Below, piece by piece: positions 35,509 through 46,226 of a stretch of 64,000 nt of DNA; position 1 is the stretch's first letter; every line of letters begins with the position of its first letter. This stretch comes from Diplolepis rosae. Lineage: Eukaryota; Arthropoda; Insecta; Hymenoptera; Diplolepididae. The translations under genes were made by a program, and so were the position numbers. The stretch covers positions 2,232,001 to 2,296,000 of the forward strand of contig JAPYXD010000680.1 of the NCBI GenBank assembly GCA_030998225.1, read 5' to 3'. Below the pieces are notes generated by a model, which did not search any database, had not been told where the DNA came from, and saw only the letters and a program-made list of their open reading frames with translations.

Positions 35509-38054
35509 TGTGACGTCTAAGGTCACACAAGTTTTAAATTGTCTGAAGGACAATTTAAAAGGTAGTATTTTGAGTCTAGAGTTTTCACTCTAATAACTCA
35601 GGAACATATTTAAGATTAATTTGGCAATTTAGAAAAATGAAAAATCTCTTTCTTATCCTAGGGGAATTATTTCATAATTTGGAAGAAAGGAGGTGAGGAT
35701 TCAAACAAAATTGCACATCGCATAGATGGAGCACACCAGATTGTTTGAATTCTCAGGGATAGGTTAAGGAAAGAGAGCTATGAATATTGATACCAGATTG
35801 GTTACTGGCACCCAAATATTCATATGGAGGAGTATATAATAATGTGCAAAATACAGATTGAGAGAAAGTTAGATAGCAAAAATTGAATTAACTTACTTTT
35901 ATTTAGTCTTTCAACTTAATCCTTTAGAATGGGTCCCTTGGAAAATCGATGGCTGGAACCTGATGACTTTAATATAGTGCTGAGCAGTTTAGTATATTAT
36001 GACCGAATGCGACTGATTCGACCGGAAAATTGAATGTAACTTGGTGGAATTTTTACTAACTAGATTTCTTGCTTTATTTAAAATTTGCCTTCAAGCGGAA
36101 CTTTTATAGAAATATTGTAGAGAAAAAAAAGGAACTTAACGGAACTTCGGAACTTAGGAACTTCGGAACTTAACGGAACTTCGGAACTTGTTTGAAAAAA
36201 ATGAAAATGCATAGATTTTATGTATTCTCATCTTTTCCCTTTCTACTTGAGAAACTTTTAGGGGAGTTGAAACTAGTAGTTTTAGTTGTCTGATTGGTTG
36301 ACTGTCTATAGTGACATAGTTACGCCCCCGCAATAGTCGACGAAAATCTTAAGGGCTGACCCATTGGGTTGGGCCTTGTAGGAGTTTCCAAACTTTTCCA
36401 GATTCATCGATTTCCCAAGAGATTGCGCTACATGTATATTATAAAATAAAATACTTTAAAAATTAATTATTTAAACAATTATGTTTACAGATTTAGTAAT
36501 TTTTAACTAAACGAAGAGTCAAACTATAAAATGTTTCATTACATCCTAAATTAACTTACAGAATCGTGAATTTACATTAAATTAGTTATGTTTCAATTTC
36601 AAATTCAAAAGAAACATTATTGCTTAAGATTAATACATATTTTAAAGTTAGTTTTCTAAATTATTCTTATTAACCGTTAAATGTTTTGTTTAAATATATA
36701 TAATTTTTACATTTGGGAAGATAAATTTATATATAAGTTTTATCTTACTGAAATTCATTTCTGAAGATATAAGTACTAATTCTAAAATCTGACTTTGAAT
36801 TTAATTTTCTATTGCTTTGTTTTAACATTTTTATTTGTACGTAATGATGTTATAATTTAACATTTAAAACAAATTATTTTGATTTGAAGGTTGCGTGCAA
36901 AATTACTAATAAAATATATATCTGATTACATGATGGCGTCGGTAAAACAGAACATCGCTATTACTTAAAATCCTGAATAACATTGGTTTAGTTGCATTAT
37001 TAATTATCTAATACAATTATATTTCTGAATTTTAATTACGAGTTAGTTTGGGGTATTTGTAACTCAGATTGATTTAAGATTTTATGAAGTTTGAAATATG
37101 ATTGTAAAGAATAAATGTATATTTTTATGAAAGTAAAATAGTTTGGTTTATTAAATTACTATTGAAAATAAATATGAAATATTTTCAATTATCAAATAAA
37201 TTGATGTTTGAATTTATTAGATTTAATTTAAAATACAATGAGAAATGTATGAAGAATTTTCAGTAATTTATAACCTGGTATTTTACCTTCTTAAATAACT
37301 TTCCGTAAATTATCACGTCGGTAAAGTAGATCCCTGATTATTAACAACTTTTAAATAAATTGCTATTAGTTTACATTCTATAAGTTTCAAACGTTAGTTC
37401 AAAAATAAAATAGATGCAAGTTGCATTTCTCTTATTAGTCGAAATAATTTCTTTTCCTATTCATAACATACTAAATAATATTAAAAGTAATGTTAATTTC
37501 TTATATAATTTAATTATTTTATAAAATATTATTTTCGAAAGTTTTATTTTCTATGTTGAATAGGCCTAAGATCTTATCTAGACAGAGAGTGCACTTTGTA
37601 TCTATTTGTCTTTTCATGGGCGGGGTACCAGCGCGGTCCCTTTTGAGTGACAGCCTAAGCTGTTTATGATTTCCTGTAATGGCTAAATACTGGACTATTT
37701 ACTACTTGTATTTGTTTGGAGTTTTATGAATTTATCTTGTTAGAGGCTGGTAGACGTTTGTATTTGAAAAGGAAATACGATTGTGGGCGACGCGTTTTGG
37801 TCGAAATATAGAGGTGCAAAGTTTATTATATTTTATGATAATCTAAGTAAATTTTCGGTATTCATATTGATGCAGCTGCGTTTCGAATTTATCTTGAAAG
37901 GTTTCTAGTCTTAGCTATTTACAAGAGATTGAGAAATTCGTCGAAAGGTATAAAATAATTTATAATGTAAAACCGCTCTTAAAATTTGGAGAAATAGTAA
38001 AGAAAAATAAGATTCGGAGAAAAAATAAAGTAAGTAATTTCAGAAGACGTCACA
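35509..38054 (+). mobile_element. 2546-bp element with TGTGACGTCT...AGACGTCACA ends
   Basis: The ends form a 10-bp inverted repeat starting TG and ending CA, flanked by GTAT on both sides (35505-35508, 38055-38058). The unbroken foldback arm near 31400 shows the target before insertion. A near-identical inverted copy begins at 63190 and runs off the window. I see no coding frame and no pair of direct LTRs, so it could be a large solo LTR or a non-autonomous element. Confidence 0.7.
36130..36190 (+). repeat. Short ggaactt tandem array
   Basis: ggaacttaac and ggaacttc units of 8-10 bp repeat about seven times inside the 2546-bp element. Confidence 0.7.
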
Positions 38055-38143
38055 GTATAGAGAAATTTAAAAAATTTCGGTATTTGTGCTGCTTGAAAAT
38101 ATAAATTTATGAAAAAAACATCAAATCTCTCCACCGTGCAGAT

Positions 38144-38166
38144 TTATAGATAGATAGATAGATAGA
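38144..38166. repeat. (TAGA)n microsatellite
   Basis: About five TAGA units lie within the right foldback arm. The left arm has a single-copy sequence here, so the expansion occurred after the arms formed. Confidence 0.7.
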
Positions 38167-38406
38167 CCCGGCAACACTGTTTTCTTTCTTCAGCTTGTCT
38201 GCTGTAGGTCTCGACACACACACACAACCAGCTTGGAAGCATACGTGAAATTGCCGGCAGAATATTTTCTTTTCCTCCCTTCAACCAGTCCCGAATTTCG
38301 ACGCACTTCATAGTCTAATGTTTTGTTCTTTATAAATCTTCCTTTCCATCTCACTTGACCTGACATTTTTTTAAACTGTTAACAATAACCTTTTGCATCC
38401 AGCTAT

Positions 38407-39835
38407 TAGGTTATTAAACGTATACACACATACTATGGATTCTAAGCCGGTAGCACACTAAAATTTTCACCATGTGAGCCCATGAAATTTTTTCAAAACA
38501 GCATAGCTCGACGGTGCCCCACGGGACTCTACTATTTGTACGGGGATGGGACTTACATTCAACCTTAATGCTGTTGTGTGGTTATAAGTACAATAATTTT
38601 AGCGGAGACGGTACACACAGATGAGTGCACACACCTAGCGCAATCAGTTGTGCGAAAATTGGCAACTCCGCGAAATGCTTAGTATGTTGATTATCTGTTT
38701 GTAAATCTCACTAGCGCGCTCGTCGCTTGTTCTCCAGTATCATCTATCTCTTTCGCTCAGTTACAACGATGCCACTTACTTGGTTCATCGATGACGCGCA
38801 CTCATTTTTATCAGCTTTGGGACTGAATAACTCGAAAATAAATAAGACTAATTTCTTCAATTTTTTTAGAAGTACGTCTGACAAGATAATTATTGCGCCA
38901 TAAAAATTTCATCTCACTCTTAATTTGTCTTCGTGCTTTTCTACTAACTTTCCTCGTCAAATTCAAGGTTCTCGTGTAAAAGTAGGTGACTTTCAAAATT
39001 AAAATCTTCGAAACCAATAAAACAAATGCATTTAAAATTTGTCAGAATGTGTACTTAGACTTCATTTACGATCTCCTATAATTTCAACGACTTCTTAATT
39101 AATAGACTTAAGGAAAGTACTACCTTAAGGGCATGTGATACTTAAGAAAATAGCAAGTTTATTGATATTAGGTTTCTACATTCTGGTGTCCAAAATAAAT
39201 AAAATTTTGTTTTCAAAATTTGGGGAGTAGTAGAGGAGATAAAAACGGACGAAGATAGATAAATTCTTGTTCGGAAAATGAAAAAAGGTTCAATTTTGTC
39301 ATGTGTACAAATAAGTTTCCGCCGCTTTTTATCAAAAATTGGGCATTTATTGTAAAAGAACGGAACCTTATGTTTTATTCGAAGTCTTGTCCATCGTATT
39401 GTTCTTCTTGCGTTTGGCACGAAAATGATCCAATAATTCTTCCAATTCAAACTTACTGGTGACGCCAGCTTTTGTCAAACGGCAGAAACTTATTTGTACA
39501 TCTGGTAGCAAAGTATATCTGAAATTATTTGTTCATTACTAAAACATATCACAGCGAGCGCCGGCAGGCATGGCCTTGTTTCTCCGTTGCAAAGGTACCC
39601 ATGCTGAAATAGGATGAGTTTTGAGCATCCACAGCAAGGTGAAGTTTAGGCGTTTTTTGTATGATAACATTGCTCTGAAAGCGAATAACTTCAGCGATGC
39701 TAGCACGCGCTAGTTGGTTCTATAGGATAGAACATTTTGCGCTAAATGTGCAAGTATTCATGCCGATATTGCAAGAACTTTGTACCAATTTCACACGTTA
39801 AAGTTCCGTGCTATAAAAGGAAGACCTCAGCTTAC
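38407..39835. other. Intergenic; no gene recognised
   Basis: A minus-strand stretch at about 39360-39480 reads EELLDHFRAKRK-like text but is short, broken and matches no family I recognise. The rest is unassigned. Confidence 0.35.
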
Positions 39836-40919
39836 TAAAGGGTTTTCCAATAGGGACATAATAATTTTATCTATGAATAAAACACAGAAATATTTGAGAT
39901 ATTGAGTTCAAATTTATTGTGGGTGTAGTGCAAGCATTACATTTTATGAATGAATTCTGATATCGGTCATATGACAACCACGAGCCCGTTTACAGCGGTC
40001 GATTCTTTGGACCCAATTTTCAACCACTCTGGCACACATTTCGACCGGAACGTTGGCAACTTCGCGTTGGATGTTGTCTTTAAGGTCGTCTAAAGTTGCT
40101 GGCTCTTTGGCATAGACCAGTGACTTGATATGACCTCATAAAAATAAATCCAATGGCGTTAGATCGCATGAACCAGGCGGCCATTTGACCGGACCATTTT
40201 TCGAGATAACACGTTGACAGAATTTGCCTTTCAATAAATCGATTGTTCGGCATTGCAAATGATCAAGTGGCTTTAGTTCTTGAGTCAATTTAATCTTGAA
40301 AGCATGTAGGCCAAGATGTTTTCGCATAATACGCAACAGTGTCGTTTGAGCGATGCCCAATTCATGAGAATGACGTGCTCTCTAAACCTGAATCAGTGAA
40401 ATAGTCACTGATTCAATCAGTGAAAATATATCAACTGATGAATCAGTGCCCTGCTTTGATTTCACTGATGAATCAGTGAACGCGCCACGTGAACATAACT
40501 TTTGAATTCGCGAATTAAAAAAAAAGGTTAGATTTTCGACGCGCGCTATAACATAATCGTAAATGTGCTTTGGTGATTGAAAGTGCTCTTTGACATCACA
40601 TATAATTATCAAGACATTCAAAAGTATTCAACGAATACTTGCCGGATATAGTGTATCAGTAATTATTTCTCACGATCAAATTGGTAAGTCATTATAACCT
40701 TAAATTTGTTCATCGATTCGATGGATTTTTTCTTTTTTTTCAAAGATTTTAATGTTAAAATCACAAAGTAAATCGAGCTTAATTGATAACTTTTGATCGA
40801 ATAATAATATAATCAGAGTAAATATATGTTGAGAGAAATTTCGATATAATATATATTCCACTCCTAGTAAATATTTTATTAACCTTTAACAAAAGAATAC
40901 CTCATGCTTCATTCAAGGA

Positions 40920-41190
40920 GATGGGTGCCCAGTGGGCAAAAAATATGAAGACATCATAGGAATGTCTATAGGGCGTCTCTTGGACGTCTTTAGGTACCTG
41001 TCTTTTAGACGTCCTAGGGACTTTTTCAAGAGGTTCAATGTCAGTACAGATGACGTCCCAGGTGTATCTTGTTTTTTAAAGATGTTTTAGGACGTCTTTG
41101 GGACACTAAAGATCTTTGGTACGTCAATTGGACTAACATCAGACGTCCTTGTAACGTCTCAAAGTCTTCTCTCAAACGTTCTAAGTATTA
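40920..41190. repeat. Dispersed gacgtc-word repeat tract
   Basis: At least eight degenerate copies of ggacgtct / agacgtcc are spaced 15-40 bp apart, within sequence that reads like an old tandem repeat. Related words occur at 19165-19250. Confidence 0.45.
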
Positions 41191-41217
41191 TGCCTACAGG
41201 GCGGTTCCTTACTCTTC

Positions 41218-41445
41218 CATTATCATCGCCTGTTTCGGCTTTTGATCTCTTGTTCAAAGTCTACAACGTTTTCAATCTCCAATTTCCAACCTTGTTTATT
41301 AGCTTTTTCAATTTCTTCGCGAACTATGTGTCATTATCATCGCCTGTTTCGGCTTTTGATCTCTTGTTCAAAGTCTATAACGTTTTCAATCTCCAATTTC
41401 CAACCTCGTTCATTAGCTTTTTCAATTTCTTCGCGAACTATGTGT
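41218..41445 (-). repeat. 114-bp tandem duplication with coding-like minus strand
   Basis: Two nearly identical 114-bp units start at 41218 and 41332. 114 is 38 codons, so the frame continues through both. The minus strand reads HIVREEIEKANERGWKLEIE... in each unit, a helical, charged text more protein-like than the Phe-rich plus-strand frame. It may be a captured gene fragment. No family recognised. Confidence 0.45.
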
Positions 41446-42303
41446 ATGGCATCGATTCAATTTTCATGAATTCCGTTTCATCGCTCCACAACAATACTAA
41501 TAATTTCAAAAATATATGCTCGGAACCATCTACTTCAAATGCAGAATAATAATTACAATGTATGATCATAATTACGTAATTTCTATTTAGTGTTGTTTAA
41601 CCTTAAATAAACGTGTTCATCGAACGTTAAAATATATAGCTGGTTTTATTATTCCCAGCTGAATATTTCACTAATTCAATAAGTGAGTTCAATCTATTTC
41701 ACTGATTCATCAGTCGAATTGCACTGATTCTCAGTGAAAGACTTATAGCTGCTGCCATCAGTGAATAGTCACTGCAAATCAGTGACCGTTCACTGATTCA
41801 GGTTTAGAGAGTGGAATCGACTGATTTGGCTCATTTTTAATCGATGCACTTACGGCTGCGATTATTTCTTCGCTTCGAGAAATACGACGTCTTTTTGGCA
41901 CCGGAACGTCCAATAGTGTAAATTTGGTCTCGAATTTATCGACTATAGCACGCACAGCCTGTCGGGTGGGACGATTATTACAGCCGAAAATTGGAGTAAG
42001 CGCTCTTAAAGTTGCGACCACCGACTCAGAATTTCGGTAGTAATTTTTAATAATTTCCAAACGTTGCTGGTTCGTGAACTTTACCATGATGAAAATGTTG
42101 ACTTTAACTAACGTTTTGACATTGACAGTTCATTAAAAAAGTTTAAGGGTACGTTCATATAAAGATTCGAAATTGCTGTGTCCCTATTGGGAAACCCTTT
42201 ATAATCGATAGATTTTTTTCCATGTAGTACAGTTCAGTATATAAGTTATTGTTATTGTCATTGTTTTAATTCGTGCTGATGTAGCCACATCGTTAATGGA
42301 AAA

Positions 42304-42800
42304 TGGGAAGAAGATTAATAAGAAGCTCCAGCTTCAGCTCCAGTAGCAGTCCAACTGATGAAGAAAAATACTTGAAGAAACGCCTAGCAAAACTCAAGCG
42401 GAAGAAGCAAAGGTACAAGAAATCTGATTTAAATGTCGATCAAGACCGCACAGAGACTCGGAAAGTTTGTATTCCGAATCGAAGTCCTCTCACGTATAGT
42501 ATAGTATAGTATAGTATAGTATAGTATAGTATAGTATAGTCGTGAAACAAGAAAAGGTAATTGCTTGCCTAGCGGCTGTTGGTGGAACTCTGTCTCTCTT
42601 ATCTGACAAAAAAGAAAGGTCTTAAGAGGATTTGCAGTGTATTGAGTATCTAAGCGATGTAAGCAAGCTCCTTGTAGACTTACAGCACGATGAGTCAATC
42701 ATTCGTAGAAGTTTGGTTTTAACAAATGTCAATATCGGACTAAAGGACACGTTACAAGCTACGAATATTGGTAGTTTCCTTTTTGGCGAAATAAGAAGCC
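42304..42800 (+). pseudogene. DIRS-like gag remnant
   Basis: It begins MGRRLIRSSS with a Ser-rich, then Lys/Arg-rich coiled region. It is interrupted by a pentanucleotide microsatellite (42494-42540) and frameshifts, then resumes as SKLLVDLQHDESIIRRSLVL ... DTLQATNIGSFLFGE. That pattern of a short DLQHxES..RRSL block followed by a W/FLFGE motif is familiar from DIRS-type first frames. Stops and shifts disable it. Confidence 0.55.
42494..42540. repeat. (TATAG)n microsatellite
   Basis: About nine perfect 5-bp units inside the gag remnant. Confidence 0.9.
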
Positions 42801-44625
42801 AAAAGACCTGAAAGTCCCGACCCGCCCTCATCCAGGGTCATCGGGCGGGCAGAAATAGAAACAACGAACGTTGAAGACGAACCAGAACTCCAACAGGCCT
42901 CATTACACTAGCTTCAGTAAATAATACTGCAGGCAGACTTTTCCTGTTCTAGACTGAGTGGGATTAAATAACATCAGATCCTATAACACTTTCGTGGATC
43001 GTTGGTTACAAGATTCCTTTTGAATCTTTGTCCGTTCAAAATTCATCTGCTTGTCCAAGAGTGGACAACAGAGTAAAAACCTCATGTTTCTCAACTGGTT
43101 TAAAAATTACTCAGAAAGGGTGCCGATAAGAAATGCAACCCGGAAAATGATCAGTTTATCTCTGATATATTTTTAAGTCCTAAAACATATGGTTCGTTTC
43201 GTTTAATTCTTAACTTAAAAGCACTTAACAAATTTATTCCAACGAATCTTTTCAAGCCTGAAGACGGTAGAACGGTGACAAAAATGATAAATGGAGGTTG
43301 ATTTATGGCAACTCTCGACCTTCAAGATGCTTACTACTTGGTAGCCGCTTATAAATCACATCGTAAGTATATTATATTAATATTTTTAAGACCCAGATAA
43401 CATTCGTGATTTACATGTGAAATCACATACACATCGTCAAGTGAATCACATGTGAGCTCACATACATATACAGTTGTATGACAACCATGAGCTCACATCG
43501 AGATCACTCGAGATTTACAAGAGAATCACTCGTGTGATTAACTCTAAAGCTTCTGTACATATAGGCGATTACTAAAGAGCAAAAGAGAGGCAAGATGAAA
43601 GGTTTAACCGTCAAATATTTCATTTTGTCTTTCTTTCTTTCTTTAGTAATCGCCTCTATGTCAATTCGCAACTTTGATGATCGATTACTCAAAAATGGGA
43701 CGGTGAAAAATTCTCAAATAATTTTCACGTGATGTTTGACATTAAAGAAACATTTTCATTCATATATGCGTTATTATCATTATTTATGTATTCAGAATGT
43801 TACTCTATGTTTGTTTAGTATGCCTGTGAAATTATAAATCCCATTTTTAATAATCGGGTTTTAACTATCAAATTTTATCGCAAATTATTCAAAATTTAAT
43901 AAAGATAATTTACATATCTGAATTGAAATGTAAAAAGCGAAACGATTATGATTTTAAAGTTTACTTTCCTATTATAACAATCCATTTACGAAGGGAACTT
44001 GTGAAATCTTGTAATCGCTTTTATGTTTGGGACATCTATCATTTCTCAAATTTGTTACGTGTAAACAATTCGAATGACACAACTTACAATACAATCTGCG
44101 ATCCGAATGACGAGATCCAAGACCATTGACGAAACAATCGACGAAATCCGAAAACGATTTGATAAAAAATCCGACAATCTGAGAATCACTAAATCTAAAA
44201 ACAATTTGATGAAAAATCCGGGAATCTGAAAATATAATTATTTTTATAACAGCAAAATGTGAAAAATAAATGTTTAACCTAACATAATATATCTGCAGTG
44301 TAATTTATCGTTCGATTAATTTTGTAAAGAATGAAAAAAGTGCTTAATTCTACTCTTTTATAATTTTTAACGCATATTTAATCGTGGAATAATAATAATA
44401 CGTAGAATAATACGTAATTTTTAAGTCTATACTTTGTAATCGTTGAAAGTGAATAAATGAAAAGCAAAAAAATTTGAGGTTAGATTTTTTCGTGGGCTTA
44501 ACAGGGATGTTAGTTGAAATTTGCCGGTTTTACTCAGATGTCGCTAGAGATATGTATAGATTTCTATGATTTGGCATCTATGTCATATTTTTCTATGGAC
44601 AATAACCTTCAAAAATACACAATTA

Positions 44626-45382
44626 AAGGGTTTCCCAATAGGGGTGATATGATTTTGAATGTCCCTATCGGGCTCATTTGAACTGAAATTTTTGACGTCT
44701 GCTGTCAGTTGTCATCAGTAAGGTTTGCCATTTAATCATGAGTAGTTTCACGCTTCCACAACGTTTGGAAATTGTCCAATTATTTTATCAAAATTCGAGA
44801 AGTTTTGTCGGTGTTCAAAGAGCATATCGTGCAAAATATGGTCATCATTCTGCTCCATCCGCGCTCTCAATTCGTCGAATAATCGATAAGTTGGAGAGTG
44901 AATTTACTCTATTGGATACTAAGCCTAAAAATCGTATGCGTACCGCACGTTCTACACAGAATATAGCCGCCGTACAGGCCAGTATCGAGGAAAACCGTGA
45001 ATTGTCCGTGCCACGCCGATTTCAGGAATTGGGCCTGTCCAGGATGACTACCTGGCGTATTTTGCGATTGGATCTTGGCCTGCATCCCTATAAGATGATT
45101 CTGGCCCAAGAACTGAAGCCTAATGACCATCGTTTGCGTCGGGAGTTCGCGGATTGGGCTCTGGAATCAATTGAAAATTATCCCAATTTTCATCAAAAAA
45201 TCATCTTTTCTGATGAGGCGCATTTTTGGCTCAAGTCTCGGGGGACATTTGGCCGATATATTGTTTAAATCATAAATGGCATAGAATATCCAATATAATG
45301 AAAAAGATTTCGATCAATTCCGAATGAATATTCAGTGTTTTTTTTCAATTTCAAAACATATCACCCTTATTGGGAAACCCTT
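44626..45382 (+). mobile_element. 757-bp internally deleted mariner-type element, copy 2
   Basis: Same termini and length as copy 1, TA at 44624-44625 and 45383-45384. Nested inside the 3113-bp element. Confidence 0.88.
44738..45268 (+). CDS. Truncated mariner-type transposase, copy 2
   Basis: 176 codons with an intact frame and the same premature end (GTFGRYIV) as copies 1 and 3. Differences are a few substitutions: GHHSAP for GRHSAP, RRFQEL for RRSQEL, ENYPNF for ENDPNF. The two helix-turn-helix regions and first catalytic Asp are kept; the rest of the catalytic domain is absent. The RRFQEL change falls in the second helix-turn-helix and may weaken DNA binding. Confidence 0.8.
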   Translation: MSSFTLPQRLEIVQLFYQNSRSFVGVQRAYRAKYGHHSAPSALSIRRIIDKLESEFTLLDTKPKNRMRTARSTQNIAAVQASIEENRELSVPRRFQELGLSRMTTWRILRLDLGLHPYKMILAQELKPNDHRLRREFADWALESIENYPNFHQKIIFSDEAHFWLKSRGTFGRYIV

Positions 45383-45429
45383 TACATTCTGCCAAAATAA
45401 TAGCATCATAGTTGTTTACCTCAGTGAAT

Positions 45430-46226
45430 ATGTCGAGTTTCGTTCCAAGTAAATCGCATTTGCGGCATTCGTTGCTTTACTTATTTCATCAAAAGAAAAA
45501 AGCAGTTGAAGCTCATCGATTGCTGGTAGAAACTTATGGTGAACATGCTCCAGTGATTAGAACATGTGAGACATGGTTTCGTCAATTTAAAAGTGAAGAT
45601 TTCGATATAAAAGACAATGAACATCCTGGTGCAGCGAAAAAGTTCGAAGACGAGGAATTGCAGGCGTTATTGGATGAAGACCCAACCCAATCGCAACAAC
45701 AATTGGCACAAACACTAAATATGACCCGAGGAGCAATTTACCAACGTTTAAAAGCCATGGGAAATATCCAAAAGTATGGAAAATGGGTACCACACTAACT
45801 GAACGATAGACAAATGGAAAATCGAAAAACCATTTGTGAAATGCTGCTTCAACGGTTCGAAAGGAAATCTTTTCTGCATCGAATTGTCACGGGGGACGAA
45901 GAATGGATTTATTTCGAGAACCCGAAGCGGAAAAAATCATGGCTTTCACGTGGTGAGGTCCGCAAATCGACTCCAAGGCCAAATCGCTTTGGCCGTAAGA
46001 CAATGCTCTGTGTTTGGTGGGACCAGTGTGGTGTGGTGTACTTCGAGTTATTAAAACCTGGTGAGACGGTGAATACGGATCGCTACCGACAACAAATTAT
46101 CAATTTGAATCATGCGTTGATCGAAAACGGCCAGAATGGGCCCGAAGACATGGCAAAGTTATCCTACAACATGACAACGCACCGTCTCATACCGCTAAAG
46201 TGGTGAAGAACACATTAAAAGCATTG
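45430..46226 (+). pseudogene. Mos1-like mariner transposase relic
   Basis: The HTH_48-type N-terminus (LYLFHQKKKAVEAHRLL) leads to a second helix-turn-helix (LAQTLNMTRGAIYQRLKAMG) and a WVPH linker. An in-frame TAA (45796-45798) then falls where WVPHQL is usual. The catalytic part keeps the first Asp (VTGDEEWIYFENPKRKKSW) and the conserved RKTMLCVWWDQ. Near 46130 a frameshift occurs; the LQHDNAPSH block (second Asp) is then readable in another frame. The sequence stops before the third Asp. A stop, a shift and a truncation make it inactive. Confidence 0.9.

Larger units (their letters stand above)
31000..38406. mobile_element. Large foldback element broken by later insertions
   Basis: Sequence at 31000-31528 recurs inverted in two pieces, 35381-35504 and 38059-38406, which were separated by the 2546-bp insertion at 35509-38054. 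A second pair of arms (about 33990-34250 and 35034-35296) surrounds a 216-bp central hairpin (34248-34463). That hairpin is followed directly by a solo LTR. The left side contains about 2.4 kb (31530-33990) with no counterpart on the right, so it is probably also inserted. No transposase frame is recognised. Confidence 0.7.
40378..41811. mobile_element. 1434-bp element, CTYTCTAAA / CACTGATT family
   Basis: Terminal repeats CTCTCTAAACCTGAATCAGT and ACTGATTCAGGTTTAGAGAG are perfect over at least 20 bp. TG flanks both ends (40376-40377, 41812-41813). Removing the element and one TG restores the transposase frame exactly, which proves a 2-bp target duplication. Subterminal sequence is packed with cactgattcaatcagtg-type palindromes, as in the 273-bp copy at 22767. 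The interior adds gacgtc-word repeats and a duplicated coding-like segment. A CMC-type (Mirage-like) or other 2-bp-duplication superfamily is possible. Confidence 0.85.
39946..42087 (-). pseudogene. Broken mariner-type transposase
   Basis: The N-terminal part (42087 to 41814) has the DUF4817-type motif FTNQQRLEIIKNYYRN and reads to NQSIP. The frame resumes exactly at 40375 as RHSHELGIAQTTLLRI once the 1434-bp element is ignored. The C-terminal part has lost the middle of the catalytic domain between LKPLDHLQ and ISKNGPVKWPP. It still carries the conserved SCDLTPLDLFL, then an in-frame TGA (40136-40138) where relatives have Trp, and continues as GHIKSLVYAKEPATLDDL to a stop at 39946. Deletion, stop codon and insertion all disable it. 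Confidence 0.85.
39838..42199 (-). mobile_element. Mariner-type element split by a 1434-bp insertion
   Basis: Ends AAGGGTTTtCCAATAGGGAC and GTCCCTATTGGGAAACCCTT are inverted and flanked by TA (39836-39837, 42200-42201). They are related to, but distinct from, the 757-bp family. Without the inserted element and its duplicated TG, the original was about 926 bp. Confidence 0.82.

Noticed and set aside
39142..39450. 102-codon minus-strand frame
   Set aside because: AT-driven composition and no family resemblance; better treated as unassigned.
41190..41549. 119-codon Phe-rich plus-strand frame
   Set aside because: The tandem unit reads more like protein on the minus strand, and the plus frame is explained by the duplication.
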